A model generated the notes under the pieces. That model was not told where the DNA came from, made no database searches, and saw only the letters and a program-made list of their open reading frames with translations. A program made the position numbers and the translations under genes. From positions 1 through 39,244 of the forward strand of contig CAKZUK010000041.1 in assembly GCA_937921775.1 (NCBI GenBank): a stretch of DNA of 39,244 bases, in the 5' to 3' direction. This DNA comes from an uncultured Saprospiraceae bacterium. GTDB taxonomy: Bacteria > Bacteroidota > Bacteroidia > Chitinophagales > Saprospiraceae. Below are positions 8,948 to 17,952 of the stretch, one piece after another (positions within the stretch are counted from its first letter, which is position 1; every line of letters starts with the position of its first letter).

Positions 8948-11203
8948 ATGAAAAACTCCATGCTTTCCATCCTACGGTTCGTTTTGTTAGCCCAATTAAT
9001 TTTGATGGCTGCACTTAGTACCAAAGCTCAAAAGGTAGAAGATGACAAAACCTTGTCGCCTTACTTTTTTGTCAAAAGTGAAAACGCTGAGGCAGATCAG
9101 TTGCCACTAAAGTCGACCAATGCTTCCGTAAACATTGCAGGTGTAATTGCTGATGTAACAGTGACGCAGCGCTATGCTAATGATGGTAATAGCCCACTCG
9201 AAGCTATTTACGTTTTCCCAACGTCAACACGCGCAGCTATATATGGACTCGAAATGAAGATTGGAAATCGAACGATTACAGCCGAAATTCAAGAGCGTAA
9301 TAAAGCAAGAAAAAATTACGAGTTAGCAAAGTCAGAAGGCAAGCGTGCTTCACTTCTAGAGCAGGAGCGACCTAACGTTTTTCAAATGAATGTGGCTAAC
9401 ATACAGCCAGGTGATGTGATTGAAGTAGTTTTAAAATATACAGAATTAATGGTGCCGGAAGAAGGGATTTACGAGTTCGTTTATCCAACAGTAGTAGGAC
9501 CCCGTTACTCAGAAACAACAAGAGCGGAAGCATCAAAAAGTAAGTCCGGTTTTGTGGCCACACCATACCAAAAAGAAAATAAATTACCCAACTACACTTT
9601 TGGAATGGAAGTCTACCTTTCTGCTGGTATGCCGATTCAGCATATGAACTGTTCAACGCACGCCGTATCCATTGCGCATGAAACAATATCAACAGCAAGC
9701 TTAAATTTGGATGCTTCTGAAAAGCAGGGAGGTAATCGAGATTTTATTTTTGAATACGGTTTGTCAGATGGTGAGATCGAATCAGGTTTGTTGCTGTATG
9801 AGCATAATGATGAACAATTTTTTCTAGCAATGATGCAGCCACCGAAGAAGGTGACGACGAATCAGATTCCTCCACGTGAGTATATTTTTGTAGTAGATGT
9901 ATCTGGATCAATGGGCGGATTTCCTTTGGATATATCTAAAAAGTTATTGCGTGATTTGATAACGGGTTTGCGCCCAAGCGACCGATTCAATGTGATGGTG
10001 TTTTCCGGATCAACAGGTTTGTTATCTGAGCAAGCACTTTACGCAAATGCAGAAAACATTCAGACAGCTGTCAATTTCATAGATAATCAAAGAGGTGGTG
10101 GTGGAACACGATTATTGCCTGCACTGCAGCAAGTATTAGAGATGCCGAGATGTGATGTCGATTTGTCTCGTTCAGTGGTGGTGGTGACTGATGGCTATGT
10201 GAGTGTCCAAAAGGCAACCTATGATATCATTCGAAATAATCTGGATAAAACAAACGTGTACGCATTCGGAATCGGTTCCGGTGTCAACCGATACATCATA
10301 GAAGGAATGGCACATGTTGGCGGCGGTGAGCCGATGATTATTACGACACAAGAGGAAGCTCATGTGAATGCTGAGAAATTTAGAAAGTATATTAATCGTC
10401 CGGTTTTAACGCAAGTGAAAACAAGCTTTAGTGGAATCGAGGTTTATGATATGGAGCCATCAAGTATTCCAGATGTGTTGGCAGAGCGACCAGTCATTGT
10501 TTTTGGAAAATATAAAGGCACACCTAATGGTAGCCTGACTATTTCGGGATATACTGGTGGAGCAGCTTATAAGAAAACATTCAAAGTTGCCAACTACAAA
10601 CCAAGCAAACGCAACGCTGGCATCCGTTCTCTTTGGGCTCGTGAACGCATCAAGCTGCTAGATGATTATAACGGAGTTGATAGTGATCCGGAAACTACTA
10701 AGGAAATAACAGACCTTGGATTGAAATATAATTTGATGACAGCTTACACCTCTTTTGTCGCAATTGATCATGAAGTAGTTGGAGATGGTAGCGCAACTGA
10801 AAAAGTGAAACAAGCACTCCCATTACCACAAGGTGTTTCGAACGCTGCAGTAGGATTTGATGCAGGTACAGAAGGACTGGTACGTAAGCGCAAAAAATCT
10901 AATGTTAATCCGGAAGTTGTGAGTATTGAAAGCCTTAGTGGCAAGTTGCCTATTGACTTTGAAAATATGTTGGCGAAAAAAGTGAAGCGACTAAAGTCTT
11001 GTTTTGCAACAACAGAACGAGTAGACGGATTTGAAGTTGTGATGTCAACAAATGCAACAGGGAAAGTGATTGCAGTAGAAATTTCTGCTAAGGGGATGAG
11101 TGAAGCGTTGAAAGAAAAATTGAAAGCAAAGATTTTGAAATGGCAGTTTATTAGCTGGAAATTGGAAGGAGCGCGTACGATTGAGTTTACTATTAAAACC
11201 TAG
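8948..11203 (+). CDS. VIT and von Willebrand factor A domain protein with AgmX/TonB-like C-terminus
   Basis: The protein is 751 aa from the ATG at 8948. The frame extends 11 codons further to a TTG, but the ATG is directly followed by a typical signal peptide (KNSMLSILRFVLLAQLILMA, cleavage near TKA). A VIT domain (about 40-170, with TVTQRYANDGNSPLEAIYVFP) is followed by a vWA domain (about 310-480) whose MIDAS motif DVSGSM places the metal-binding Asp and Ser at 317, 319 and 321, with a later VVVTDG strand. The last 75 or so residues (KSCFATTERV, MSTNATGKVIAVEIS, ILKWQFISWK) resemble the AgmX/PglI or TonB-like C-terminal domain. This is the domain order of bacterial inter-alpha-trypsin-inhibitor heavy-chain-like proteins. 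It is predicted to be periplasmic or exported and probably mediates protein-protein contacts. The next gene lies 214 bases downstream, same strand, and may be a functional partner. Confidence 0.88.
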   Translation: MKNSMLSILRFVLLAQLILMAALSTKAQKVEDDKTLSPYFFVKSENAEADQLPLKSTNASVNIAGVIADVTVTQRYANDGNSPLEAIYVFPTSTRAAIYGLEMKIGNRTITAEIQERNKARKNYELAKSEGKRASLLEQERPNVFQMNVANIQPGDVIEVVLKYTELMVPEEGIYEFVYPTVVGPRYSETTRAEASKSKSGFVATPYQKENKLPNYTFGMEVYLSAGMPIQHMNCSTHAVSIAHETISTASLNLDASEKQGGNRDFIFEYGLSDGEIESGLLLYEHNDEQFFLAMMQPPKKVTTNQIPPREYIFVVDVSGSMGGFPLDISKKLLRDLITGLRPSDRFNVMVFSGSTGLLSEQALYANAENIQTAVNFIDNQRGGGGTRLLPALQQVLEMPRCDVDLSRSVVVVTDGYVSVQKATYDIIRNNLDKTNVYAFGIGSGVNRYIIEGMAHVGGGEPMIITTQEEAHVNAEKFRKYINRPVLTQVKTSFSGIEVYDMEPSSIPDVLAERPVIVFGKYKGTPNGSLTISGYTGGAAYKKTFKVANYKPSKRNAGIRSLWARERIKLLDDYNGVDSDPETTKEITDLGLKYNLMTAYTSFVAIDHEVVGDGSATEKVKQALPLPQGVSNAAVGFDAGTEGLVRKRKKSNVNPEVVSIESLSGKLPIDFENMLAKKVKRLKSCFATTERVDGFEVVMSTNATGKVIAVEISAKGMSEALKEKLKAKILKWQFISWKLEGARTIEFTIKT

Positions 11204-11350
11204 AGCTGTTCTAACTCGATTTGAAGGCAGAGGCGCAGAATTTACTGCGAGGTGTGAGGTACGCAAGGAGGTATTGAGGTTTGAGGCTAGGCTGAAAATT
11301 TTAATGTAGATGAGCGATCACTAAGCACATGAATAAACAAGCATAAGAAC

Positions 11351-11390
11351 AAGGAGGGGAGTGTCGCCCAGCGGCGATGCTTCCTTCCCT
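11351..11390. repeat. 18-bp imperfect hairpin in the leader of the possible clan CD gene
   Basis: Left arm 11351-11368 (GGAGGGGAGTGTCGCC at its core) pairs with right arm 11373-11390 through one mismatch and several G-T pairs, with loop CAGC. It is followed by an A-rich tract and not by T, so it is not a canonical terminator on the plus strand. It could be an mRNA leader hairpin or a short palindromic repeat. Confidence 0.5.
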
Positions 11391-11417
11391 ATCAAAAAAA
11401 AATAAAAAAAGTAAATA

Positions 11418-12629
11418 ATGAAAAAGCATCCAGAAAAATATTACTTAGGATTTATGGTCATCTTTCTGTTGATCTTGTTGGTAAGTCTCACGGTGAAGTT
11501 GAATAATGAAATTAAAGTATTGGCTTCTACCAATTCCAGTAAGGGAGAAATTGAAACGGCTTTCGTATTCAATATTGAAAAAGATGAGACTGCTAAACCA
11601 GTTGTAAATTTGAAGCGACCCAACATTACTTTTATTATGGGAGAGGATAATGGGAAGAAAAATTTTTACTACACAGAAGCGGAGAGTTATTATCGATTGA
11701 ATGAAGCAGAAGCTTCTGGCACATTGGTCACACATTGTCGATCTTTGGAGGAAGTGCAGCAATATTTAATTGAGCATAAAGCAAAAAGTGGGCAGCCTTG
11801 GGGGCGTGTCAATATGGTATTGCATAGCAATGAGTGGAGTGGATTGGGAGTACCTTTGTATCCGCAAGGACCACGAGCAACTGCGGCTTCAATGGTGGAG
11901 GCGATAGAAGAGGAAGAATTATTTCCTTTGTCGCCTACGGTAGTGGATGAGCAGACCGAGTTGATTTTGTATGGTTGTGGTTTGGGGCGAAATGAAATGG
12001 CGTTAGAAGCAATTGCATATGTGTTTGGTGTGCCAGGGCATGAGCCGATTGTACGGTCGACTCGATATTTTGTCTACTACGAATCGCAGCGGTATATGGG
12101 GCGTCCTGTTTCTAGTCAGAAATATTTGGCTGACTACTGGTATGCTTTTTACAAAACTGGTTATCGACCCGGAGATATAAAACTGAGCCGCCAAATGAAT
12201 GAAAGATATCCTGACGAAAATATGGACTGGCGCGATGCGCTTACACGTACGGAACCTCGTTGGTTGGGAGATACTTATCATCATACTTTTCGAGTACCGG
12301 TTGTATGGTGGGTCACTTACCCGGATGAAGATGAACGTCCTGAGCTCTCTACCGTAGCTGCACAAAAAGAATGGTTAGCCAATCAAGATGAGTTGCAAGA
12401 TGTAATCGCAGATTATAATATTTCAGAAGAATATTTTAACTGGACTTTTCGAGAAACTACTTATGAGTCAGCAGATGGAACTAGGGAGCCAGCAATTAAG
12501 GCAATCGGTTTTTCTACGATACTTTGTGTTTTGCAAGCCTTGACGATTCCTGTGGAGGGAGATAATGGTGCCATGGCTTTGGAGCCTGCGGTGACGGATA
12601 CTTTGTATTTCGCTGTTGCGGGAAATTAA
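11418..12629 (+). CDS. Membrane-anchored protein with possible caspase-like (clan CD / DUF4347-like) His-Cys pair
   Basis: The protein is 403 aa. It has one N-terminal transmembrane helix (about residues 9-27) with a short Lys-rich cytoplasmic start, so the bulk should lie in the periplasm. Two hydrophobic strands end in polar residues in the manner of clan CD peptidases: VNMVLHSNEWSG (His136) and TELILYGCGLG (Cys187), 51 residues apart, similar to the His-Cys spacing in caspases. The LILYGC sequence also recalls DUF4347 domains (LLYGC), often found in large surface proteins. The C-terminal half (about 205-403) is rich in Trp and Tyr and has no recognised domain. It lies downstream of the VIT-vWA gene with no clear terminator between them. 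The protease idea is inference from two motifs only; it could equally be a non-catalytic relative. Confidence 0.5.
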   Translation: MKKHPEKYYLGFMVIFLLILLVSLTVKLNNEIKVLASTNSSKGEIETAFVFNIEKDETAKPVVNLKRPNITFIMGEDNGKKNFYYTEAESYYRLNEAEASGTLVTHCRSLEEVQQYLIEHKAKSGQPWGRVNMVLHSNEWSGLGVPLYPQGPRATAASMVEAIEEEELFPLSPTVVDEQTELILYGCGLGRNEMALEAIAYVFGVPGHEPIVRSTRYFVYYESQRYMGRPVSSQKYLADYWYAFYKTGYRPGDIKLSRQMNERYPDENMDWRDALTRTEPRWLGDTYHHTFRVPVVWWVTYPDEDERPELSTVAAQKEWLANQDELQDVIADYNISEEYFNWTFRETTYESADGTREPAIKAIGFSTILCVLQALTIPVEGDNGAMALEPAVTDTLYFAVAGN

Positions 12630-12844
12630 AGGTCGAGTGTGTTGTTTATAAATGTTGGGTCCTAGAAAGGCCTGTAGATCCGATTAGCGTTTTAAAATTA
12701 CTTTGACTTAACACATCGTCAATTCAAACGATCGAACTATGTGTCCTATGATAAAGCCCCATAAGAATTAATCAAGTAATGATAAGCGAAGCTGAACAAT
12801 TGCTCCAATTCATTAAATAAAATTTTCAATTCAATACTAAGAGA

Positions 12845-13525
12845 ATGAAATTATTAGCAATACTCCTTTGTCTAAATTTTTTCAATACGACGGATACTGG
12901 AGAGTACGGTCGATACCGAGTAGAGATAACAACAACAGAAGGGCATCAGTTAAAAGCCTACATCACTATTTCTACCTACGGTGAATTGAAAACTGAATTT
13001 GAGACGGACAAAATGTTTAAAGATTATTTGTTCGGTCTTTATGGATACGAGGATTTGGATAGTTTGAAATTTTGTCGGCAGCTTCGTTATGTCAATTATC
13101 CACCCTTTGATAATAATGGTGAAAAGCTTGTCGCAAGTTTAGATCGGGATTGGATTAGTTTGGCAAAGTCAGATATCTTGAGATTGAAGTTTGTTTTTTT
13201 TAAGCCATTAGGACGGCTTGCTTTGGCGACAAAGTTGACCGGGGAGGAGATTGTTCTTTTTCAGAAAGAGCCGTTTTATGTTGGAACATTTTCTATTGAC
13301 CCGCAAGTGGAGGACTTTACAGGAATTTGGATTTTGTCATATAATTCTGACTTGGAGGAAGGGGAGGTGAACGAAATTATTGCAGCGATAAAAGAAACTT
13401 ATGAGGAACGAAAGGTGGTAGATGATTATTTACAGAATTTTGGAATTCACGAAAATCTGTTTTTGTTGAGTCAGAAAAAATTGTGGGATTATGGCGTTTA
13501 TTTGATTCGGGTAGAGGTGATTTGA
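12845..13525 (+). CDS. Hypothetical protein, possibly exported
   Basis: The protein is 226 aa and matches no family I recognise. It begins MKLLAILLCLNFFNTTDTG, a short hydrophobic segment that could be a weak signal peptide. The rest is a mixture of predicted strands and helices, with an acidic C-terminal helix (EEGEVNEIIAAIKETYEERK). No cysteine pairs, metal motifs or repeats stand out. It is preceded by a 215-base gap without a clear promoter and converges with the minus-strand flippase gene 79 bases downstream. It may be a Bacteroidota-specific exported protein. Reading-frame length and codon use like its neighbours support it as a real gene. Confidence 0.65.
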   Translation: MKLLAILLCLNFFNTTDTGEYGRYRVEITTTEGHQLKAYITISTYGELKTEFETDKMFKDYLFGLYGYEDLDSLKFCRQLRYVNYPPFDNNGEKLVASLDRDWISLAKSDILRLKFVFFKPLGRLALATKLTGEEIVLFQKEPFYVGTFSIDPQVEDFTGIWILSYNSDLEEGEVNEIIAAIKETYEERKVVDDYLQNFGIHENLFLLSQKKLWDYGVYLIRVEVI

Positions 13526-13604
13526 GAATATAATTTTTAGGAAACTCAATTCAAGCGACAGAAAAAATCAGCTTAATTACTCAACTAGATATCTGTATGA
13601 TACT

Positions 13605-14873
13605 CTAGGTAGGTCTAGATGGAGAACGCAAAAACCAAACAAAAGCAGCCAAAGACAAAAGCCCCGAAAACCACATCAATACAGCTGTTGTAATAGCCGC
13701 TCCAATAACGCCATACCAGCTAACCATAAAATAATTCGCCACCACATTAATCAGCAAAACAATCAATGAAAAAATAACATTCACATTAGGCCAACCAATG
13801 GCAGACAGCATATTACCCATTGGTACACGTAACAACAAGCCACCAATAATACCAAGGGCAAAAATACTCATCAACTCAGGAGTCTCCTGGTAGTCCTTTC
13901 CAAAAATTCGGAGTAAGGGTTCGCCTGCAAAGTGGAAAAATAGAAACAGACCAAGGCTAATCCAAATGAAAATTTTGAGATAGTTGAGGTAATAACTTTT
14001 AAGAAAAGGTTTGTTGTTTTCTGAGGCAGCGGAGAGTTTGACAAAGTCGGTTGTCAATATCGCAACTGGAATCATCAAAAAACTAAAGGGAATAATACTT
14101 GCAGTCTTGTATTGTGCGACCAGTTCTTCACTTTGTAGAACGTTGCCAATCATAATAATATCTACTGCAAACAACAATTGTGAAAGGACACCTCCAATAC
14201 TCATCGAGATGCCATACTTTACGAATTTTCCGACAGGTAAAACTACTTTACTTTTAGCTCCAGAACTTTCGAAAAGTCGCAATTTGTAAATGTAATAACA
14301 TGCTACAATAAATGGAACCAATGCCAAGCTTAGTACATATCCCATCCCTCCAAATAAAAATGCCATCCCAATATTCCCAATCAATAGTAAAGCAGAATTA
14401 CTAATTTCAATTTGTGCAAACAACTTATTTAAATTCAATAAGCGACAATATATTTCTACAAATTGTAAGAGCAATAAGGCAATCAGTTGAAAACTAAGGA
14501 TACCTAAGAAAAGGGCAGAGCCTTTCAGAGAACTAGTAATAAACGGCAATAAGACTAAAATCAAAACGGCAATAATTGCGGAGTACAAAACCCCCTTTTT
14601 CATGGTCATTTGAAATAAATCCCGCTTTCCAATCTGTGATTTACTTAGCGCACCATATCGCAACAATCCTTGATGAATTCCAGCTCCCATAAAAGGTAAA
14701 ATGAAAGAAATGACCGTCAAGGCGTAAGCTACGAAACCATACTCCGATTTAGTCAACATGTTGATCACCACAATAGCAACCACAAAGTTGACAAGCTTTG
14801 TGAATAGAAAAGAAAAAAGCACGTGTCCGCCTTTTCTATTGATAAATGATTTTATAAATTGAGTGGTACTCAT
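13605..14873 (-). CDS. Polysaccharide flippase (Wzx/MATE-like, MOP superfamily)
   Basis: The 422-aa integral membrane protein has about 12 hydrophobic segments. The N-terminus (KGGHVLFSFLFTKLVNF, then INMLTKSEYGFVAYALTVISF) is typical of Wzx-type flippases, where a short amphipathic start leads into helix 1 and an LxxxEYGxxxY-like turn precedes helix 2. Such proteins move undecaprenyl-linked oligosaccharide units across the inner membrane. It is the last gene of a minus-strand group: the asparagine-synthetase-like gene ends 34 bases upstream of its ATG, and a GT4 glycosyltransferase lies before that. A second flippase is present at 26559-27884, so the window may serve two glycans. Substrate cannot be told from sequence. 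Confidence 0.82.
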   Translation of the reverse strand: MSTTQFIKSFINRKGGHVLFSFLFTKLVNFVVAIVVINMLTKSEYGFVAYALTVISFILPFMGAGIHQGLLRYGALSKSQIGKRDLFQMTMKKGVLYSAIIAVLILVLLPFITSSLKGSALFLGILSFQLIALLLLQFVEIYCRLLNLNKLFAQIEISNSALLLIGNIGMAFLFGGMGYVLSLALVPFIVACYYIYKLRLFESSGAKSKVVLPVGKFVKYGISMSIGGVLSQLLFAVDIIMIGNVLQSEELVAQYKTASIIPFSFLMIPVAILTTDFVKLSAASENNKPFLKSYYLNYLKIFIWISLGLFLFFHFAGEPLLRIFGKDYQETPELMSIFALGIIGGLLLRVPMGNMLSAIGWPNVNVIFSLIVLLINVVANYFMVSWYGVIGAAITTAVLMWFSGLLSLAAFVWFLRSPSRPT

Positions 14874-14907
14874 TTTGGAATTAAAATGAAAGTCAAAATT
14901 AAAATGG

Positions 14908-16620
14908 TCAAACTTCTAAATTAAAAAGGTCAACAGCTCCCAGTAAGGTAAGTACCATCGACTTCTCCGGCACGTTACCTTCCGCAAATAAAGCAACTAC
15001 ATCAGCTGCCAACTCTGTATCTCCTAATAGTAAATGCTTTTTACTATTATAAATCTCGTCAAAGAACGGTTTTATTTTTGGATTCTTTTTGTACCAATGC
15101 GCATAAGGTGTCATGCTTAGTTTGTGCGAACGACCCGTAAGGCGAAAATAAATCTGCTCTAATTTTTTTGTATAGCGACTCCACTCCGTTTTTTTATGAC
15201 TAGTCGGTCGCATTCCTGTTCGCTCCCATTTGTAACGGGTAATCGTTGGATGATATTGGTTGATCCACTTCAAATAAAATTGCTGATTAAATTTGATAGC
15301 TGGAGGGATGCTAAGTGAATAAGCAACAAAGTCAGGATGCATAAACGGTGCTGCATGATAACTGTGTTTTGCACAAACATAGGCCCCACTAATCGCTACA
15401 TTCAACATTCGATTGTACAAATAAAACGGATCTTCAGAGGCATAACTACTAGCAAAATCATTAACCTCTTTTTCAATCTTCAAATACAACATCTTAGAAA
15501 TTAGCTTAGATGCTGGCTTTGGTCGAACCACACGTGCTTGCGAAAGTACAGAACCAAGTAAGCCATCACCAATCAATCCAGTGTGAATCAAACCATAGGG
15601 TTTTAAATCCAATTGATTCAATCCATAGGCGAAGTGAGCAGAGCCTAGATAAAAACTAAGTCCGTCATTGGTATTTACATTTTCATAGAAATCGAAAAGG
15701 TGATTGGCCGAATCAAGTGGAATGAATTGTAAGGTCGAGCCAATATCTTTTGCAATCTTTCGGGCAATGATTTCATCTGGGTAGTTGCTTTGCGAAAAGC
15801 AAAATGGTTGGACTTCGTAGCCGAGTTGATGAGCCAACATGACCGTTAGTCGCGAGTCGAGTCCACCACTTAGCGTCGCAATGTGTTGGTAGTTGTATTC
15901 GCGATCTTTTTCAAATTGTTGAATCAATGCAGCTTTAAAAATGGCATCGACCTCAGCCATTAATTGTGATTCACTTTTAGTGCTTAGTGGAATATTGTTG
16001 TAGTCTTTGTATTTGTCAATTTCCGTTTTTGATTTTTGCCTAAGCAAATACTCACCGGGCCCTAATCGTTTGGTTCCTTTGATCAGGGTATCGTTGCCGA
16101 GCATACCACCGAAGGTTAGGAGTGAATAAGCAGCCAGGCGATTTAGTTTTGGTTTGACCGCTGAGGATTTGAAAAAATTGGCAATGGATTGTAATTCGGA
16201 GGAGACAATAAGTCCATCGTTTAAATGGTCAAAATATAATTTACGTGAGCCTGTATGATTGGTAAAGACGAAAAGTTTTTCTTTGTTTTTGTCAAAAATA
16301 AATCCACAAAATTCACCGGCCAATTGATCGGGCATGTTGTGCTGGTACTTCTCGAAAAGATGGAGTAGTAGCTTGGGAAGCGAAGCAATTTGATAACTAT
16401 TTTTGAGCTGTTGCAAGTTTAAAATCACGCCATCTATTCCAATAATGAAATGGGAGAGGTCTACAAAGGTTTTATCGTTTTCGAATTTATTGTTTGTGCT
16501 ATAATGGAAATCAGAACGCTTGCCACTTTTGGGTGAGACATAGGTATAGCTTTGTTGAGCGGTTTCCCGAAAAGGGTATTTTGCTGCTATGTTGTGCAAT
16601 ATGGTAAATCCTATGTTCAT
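14908..16620 (-). CDS. Asparagine-synthetase-like protein with inactive glutaminase domain
   Basis: The protein is 570 aa. The C-terminal synthetase domain (from about 215) holds the ATP-pyrophosphatase P-loop SGGLDS at residues 251-256 and a following CFSQSNYPDE region. The N-terminal part still resembles a class II glutamine amidotransferase fold (LAGEFCGFIFD near 99-109, NHTGSRKLYF near 121-130). However, the protein starts MNIGF, so the invariant N-terminal nucleophile cysteine (position 2 in AsnB) is missing and ammonia release from glutamine is not expected. It may use another amine or free ammonia, as beta-lactam synthetase-type relatives do. Its start overlaps the stop of the upstream glycosyltransferase by 4 bases (ATGA), pointing to translational coupling. 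A role in amidating or decorating a surface glycan is likely from context but not shown. Confidence 0.8.
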   Translation of the reverse strand: MNIGFTILHNIAAKYPFRETAQQSYTYVSPKSGKRSDFHYSTNNKFENDKTFVDLSHFIIGIDGVILNLQQLKNSYQIASLPKLLLHLFEKYQHNMPDQLAGEFCGFIFDKNKEKLFVFTNHTGSRKLYFDHLNDGLIVSSELQSIANFFKSSAVKPKLNRLAAYSLLTFGGMLGNDTLIKGTKRLGPGEYLLRQKSKTEIDKYKDYNNIPLSTKSESQLMAEVDAIFKAALIQQFEKDREYNYQHIATLSGGLDSRLTVMLAHQLGYEVQPFCFSQSNYPDEIIARKIAKDIGSTLQFIPLDSANHLFDFYENVNTNDGLSFYLGSAHFAYGLNQLDLKPYGLIHTGLIGDGLLGSVLSQARVVRPKPASKLISKMLYLKIEKEVNDFASSYASEDPFYLYNRMLNVAISGAYVCAKHSYHAAPFMHPDFVAYSLSIPPAIKFNQQFYLKWINQYHPTITRYKWERTGMRPTSHKKTEWSRYTKKLEQIYFRLTGRSHKLSMTPYAHWYKKNPKIKPFFDEIYNSKKHLLLGDTELAADVVALFAEGNVPEKSMVLTLLGAVDLFNLEV

Positions 16621-17768
16621 GCCTTTGTTTCTGCCACTATCCTTTTGTAAATTTCGAAAAATTGTTTTCCTACACTTTCATAACTGTATTGCGCCACTGC
16701 CTGCTGCCTGATTTGCTGACGATCGTATTGATTGAGTTGATCCATCATGATTTGCAACTTATGGAGCAAGGCTGTCTCATCTCCTGCATTGACGAGTTGC
16801 CCACTTTTTTCATTGATCATTTCTGAGATGCCCCCCACGTCACTTGCCAGTACCGGAAGTCCGGAGGCCTGTGCTTCAATGATGACACAAGGTAAATTTT
16901 CATAATTGCTAAACAAAACAAAAAGGTCGTGTGCTTGCATAGCTGTAGCAACTTCTTCGTGCGGAACTTCACCAACGATGCTGACTACATTTTCAATACC
17001 CAAGTCCTTCACCCTTTGTCGATGTTTTTCAATATGTGCATTGCCGATGATGCTGAGTTTAAAATCCTGTCGAAGTTTGCTCAGTTTTTTTATCACGTTT
17101 AAAAGTCCAGTTACATTTTTATGTGGATCATAGAGGGTAGAGATATGCAGTAGTTTAATTTTTGTAGGATCTTCTTTTAATGATTGAAAATTAAAGAGCT
17201 TGGTATCTACCACGTTTGGAATTACTTCATATGGACCTTTAAAACCAAATTTTTGTAAAGCCTTTTTTAAGTCATGAGAAACTGGACAGAGTAAGCTCGC
17301 GTTGCGACCAATTTTGAGGATGCTGTGTTTTTGAAAAGGTGTGAATTGGATAGGACTAATGTCCAAAAAAGCTGTCCAGTGCTCGGTAATGATATAGGGT
17401 ATCTGGTGTTTGTTTTTCAACTCCAGTGCAAAGAGCCCTGCTTTGTAAAATACATTGAGATGTACCAGGTCGATTTTGCCCATTTCTTTTAGCACCGCTT
17501 GGTAGCCCACCCGATGTGCCTTCATATAGCTGCGAAATTGCGCCCATGCACGCCACTTAGCAATTTTTGGGTAGTAAACCCGAACTTCAAAAACGCCTTT
17601 GTGCCAAACCTGTTCTACTGTAAAATCCACAGCATTGGGATCAGCCAATACATAAAGCACCGCTACCTTGCAATGTCCGGCTACAGCAACTGCGTGCCGT
17701 TGAATGAAATCGCCGTTCTGCGGAAACAGTTTATTTGGGTACCAGGAAGGGAGGAAAAGTGCGTGCAT
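16617..17768 (-). CDS. GT4-family glycosyltransferase
   Basis: The protein is 383 aa from the ATG at 17768, which begins HALFLPSWYPNKLFPQNGDF, the usual N-terminal strand and loop of GT-B glycosyltransferases. The frame continues upstream to 17927, but that extension runs through a degenerate palindromic element and is rejected. The C-terminal half shows KLLHISTLYDPHKNV, then SIVGEVPHEEVATAMQAHDLFVLFSNYENLPCVIIEAQASGLPV (quoted in parts: HDLFVLFSNYENLP and IIEAQASGLPV), the E-x7-E sugar-nucleotide site of GT4 enzymes. It probably adds a sugar to a lipid-linked oligosaccharide on the cytoplasmic face. It heads the minus-strand group with the asparagine-synthetase-like gene (4-base overlap) and a flippase. 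Confidence 0.87.
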   Translation of the reverse strand: MHALFLPSWYPNKLFPQNGDFIQRHAVAVAGHCKVAVLYVLADPNAVDFTVEQVWHKGVFEVRVYYPKIAKWRAWAQFRSYMKAHRVGYQAVLKEMGKIDLVHLNVFYKAGLFALELKNKHQIPYIITEHWTAFLDISPIQFTPFQKHSILKIGRNASLLCPVSHDLKKALQKFGFKGPYEVIPNVVDTKLFNFQSLKEDPTKIKLLHISTLYDPHKNVTGLLNVIKKLSKLRQDFKLSIIGNAHIEKHRQRVKDLGIENVVSIVGEVPHEEVATAMQAHDLFVLFSNYENLPCVIIEAQASGLPVLASDVGGISEMINEKSGQLVNAGDETALLHKLQIMMDQLNQYDRQQIRQQAVAQYSYESVGKQFFEIYKRIVAETKA

Positions 17769-17840
17769 TGTTAAATTAAGGCATTCGTAAAAAAAAAGTT
17801 GGAACAGTTGATTCTTTGATTTTATTCTATGGATTAGCTT

Positions 17841-17931
17841 GGAATACGAGGTGAGAAGTTTTCCCTTAAGGTGGAATGCATCTGCTGCTAAATAGGCTCG
17901 CGATTGTGTCCCACTTCCCACTCCCAATTCC
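17841..17931. repeat. Degenerate inverted repeat, possible relative of the element at 5875-5972
   Basis: The left arm starting GGAATACGAGGTGAGAAG (17841) is an imperfect reverse complement of the right arm CCCACTTCCCACTCCC through AATTCC (ends 17931). A CTCGCGA core and the shared CCCACTTCC block recall the 5875-5972 element. Relationship is judged by eye and is weak. Confidence 0.35.
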
Positions 17932-17952
17932 CCACTTTAAATGTAAAACTAA

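Noticed and set aside
12709..12746. ACACAT...ATGTGT pairing in the gap before the 226-aa protein
   Set aside because: Only six base pairs with a weak inner stem; not convincing as a terminator or operator.
17769..17927. N-terminal extension of the GT4 glycosyltransferase at 16617-17768
   Set aside because: It runs through a degenerate palindromic repeat; the GT-B fold starts at the internal ATG (HALFLPSWYPN).
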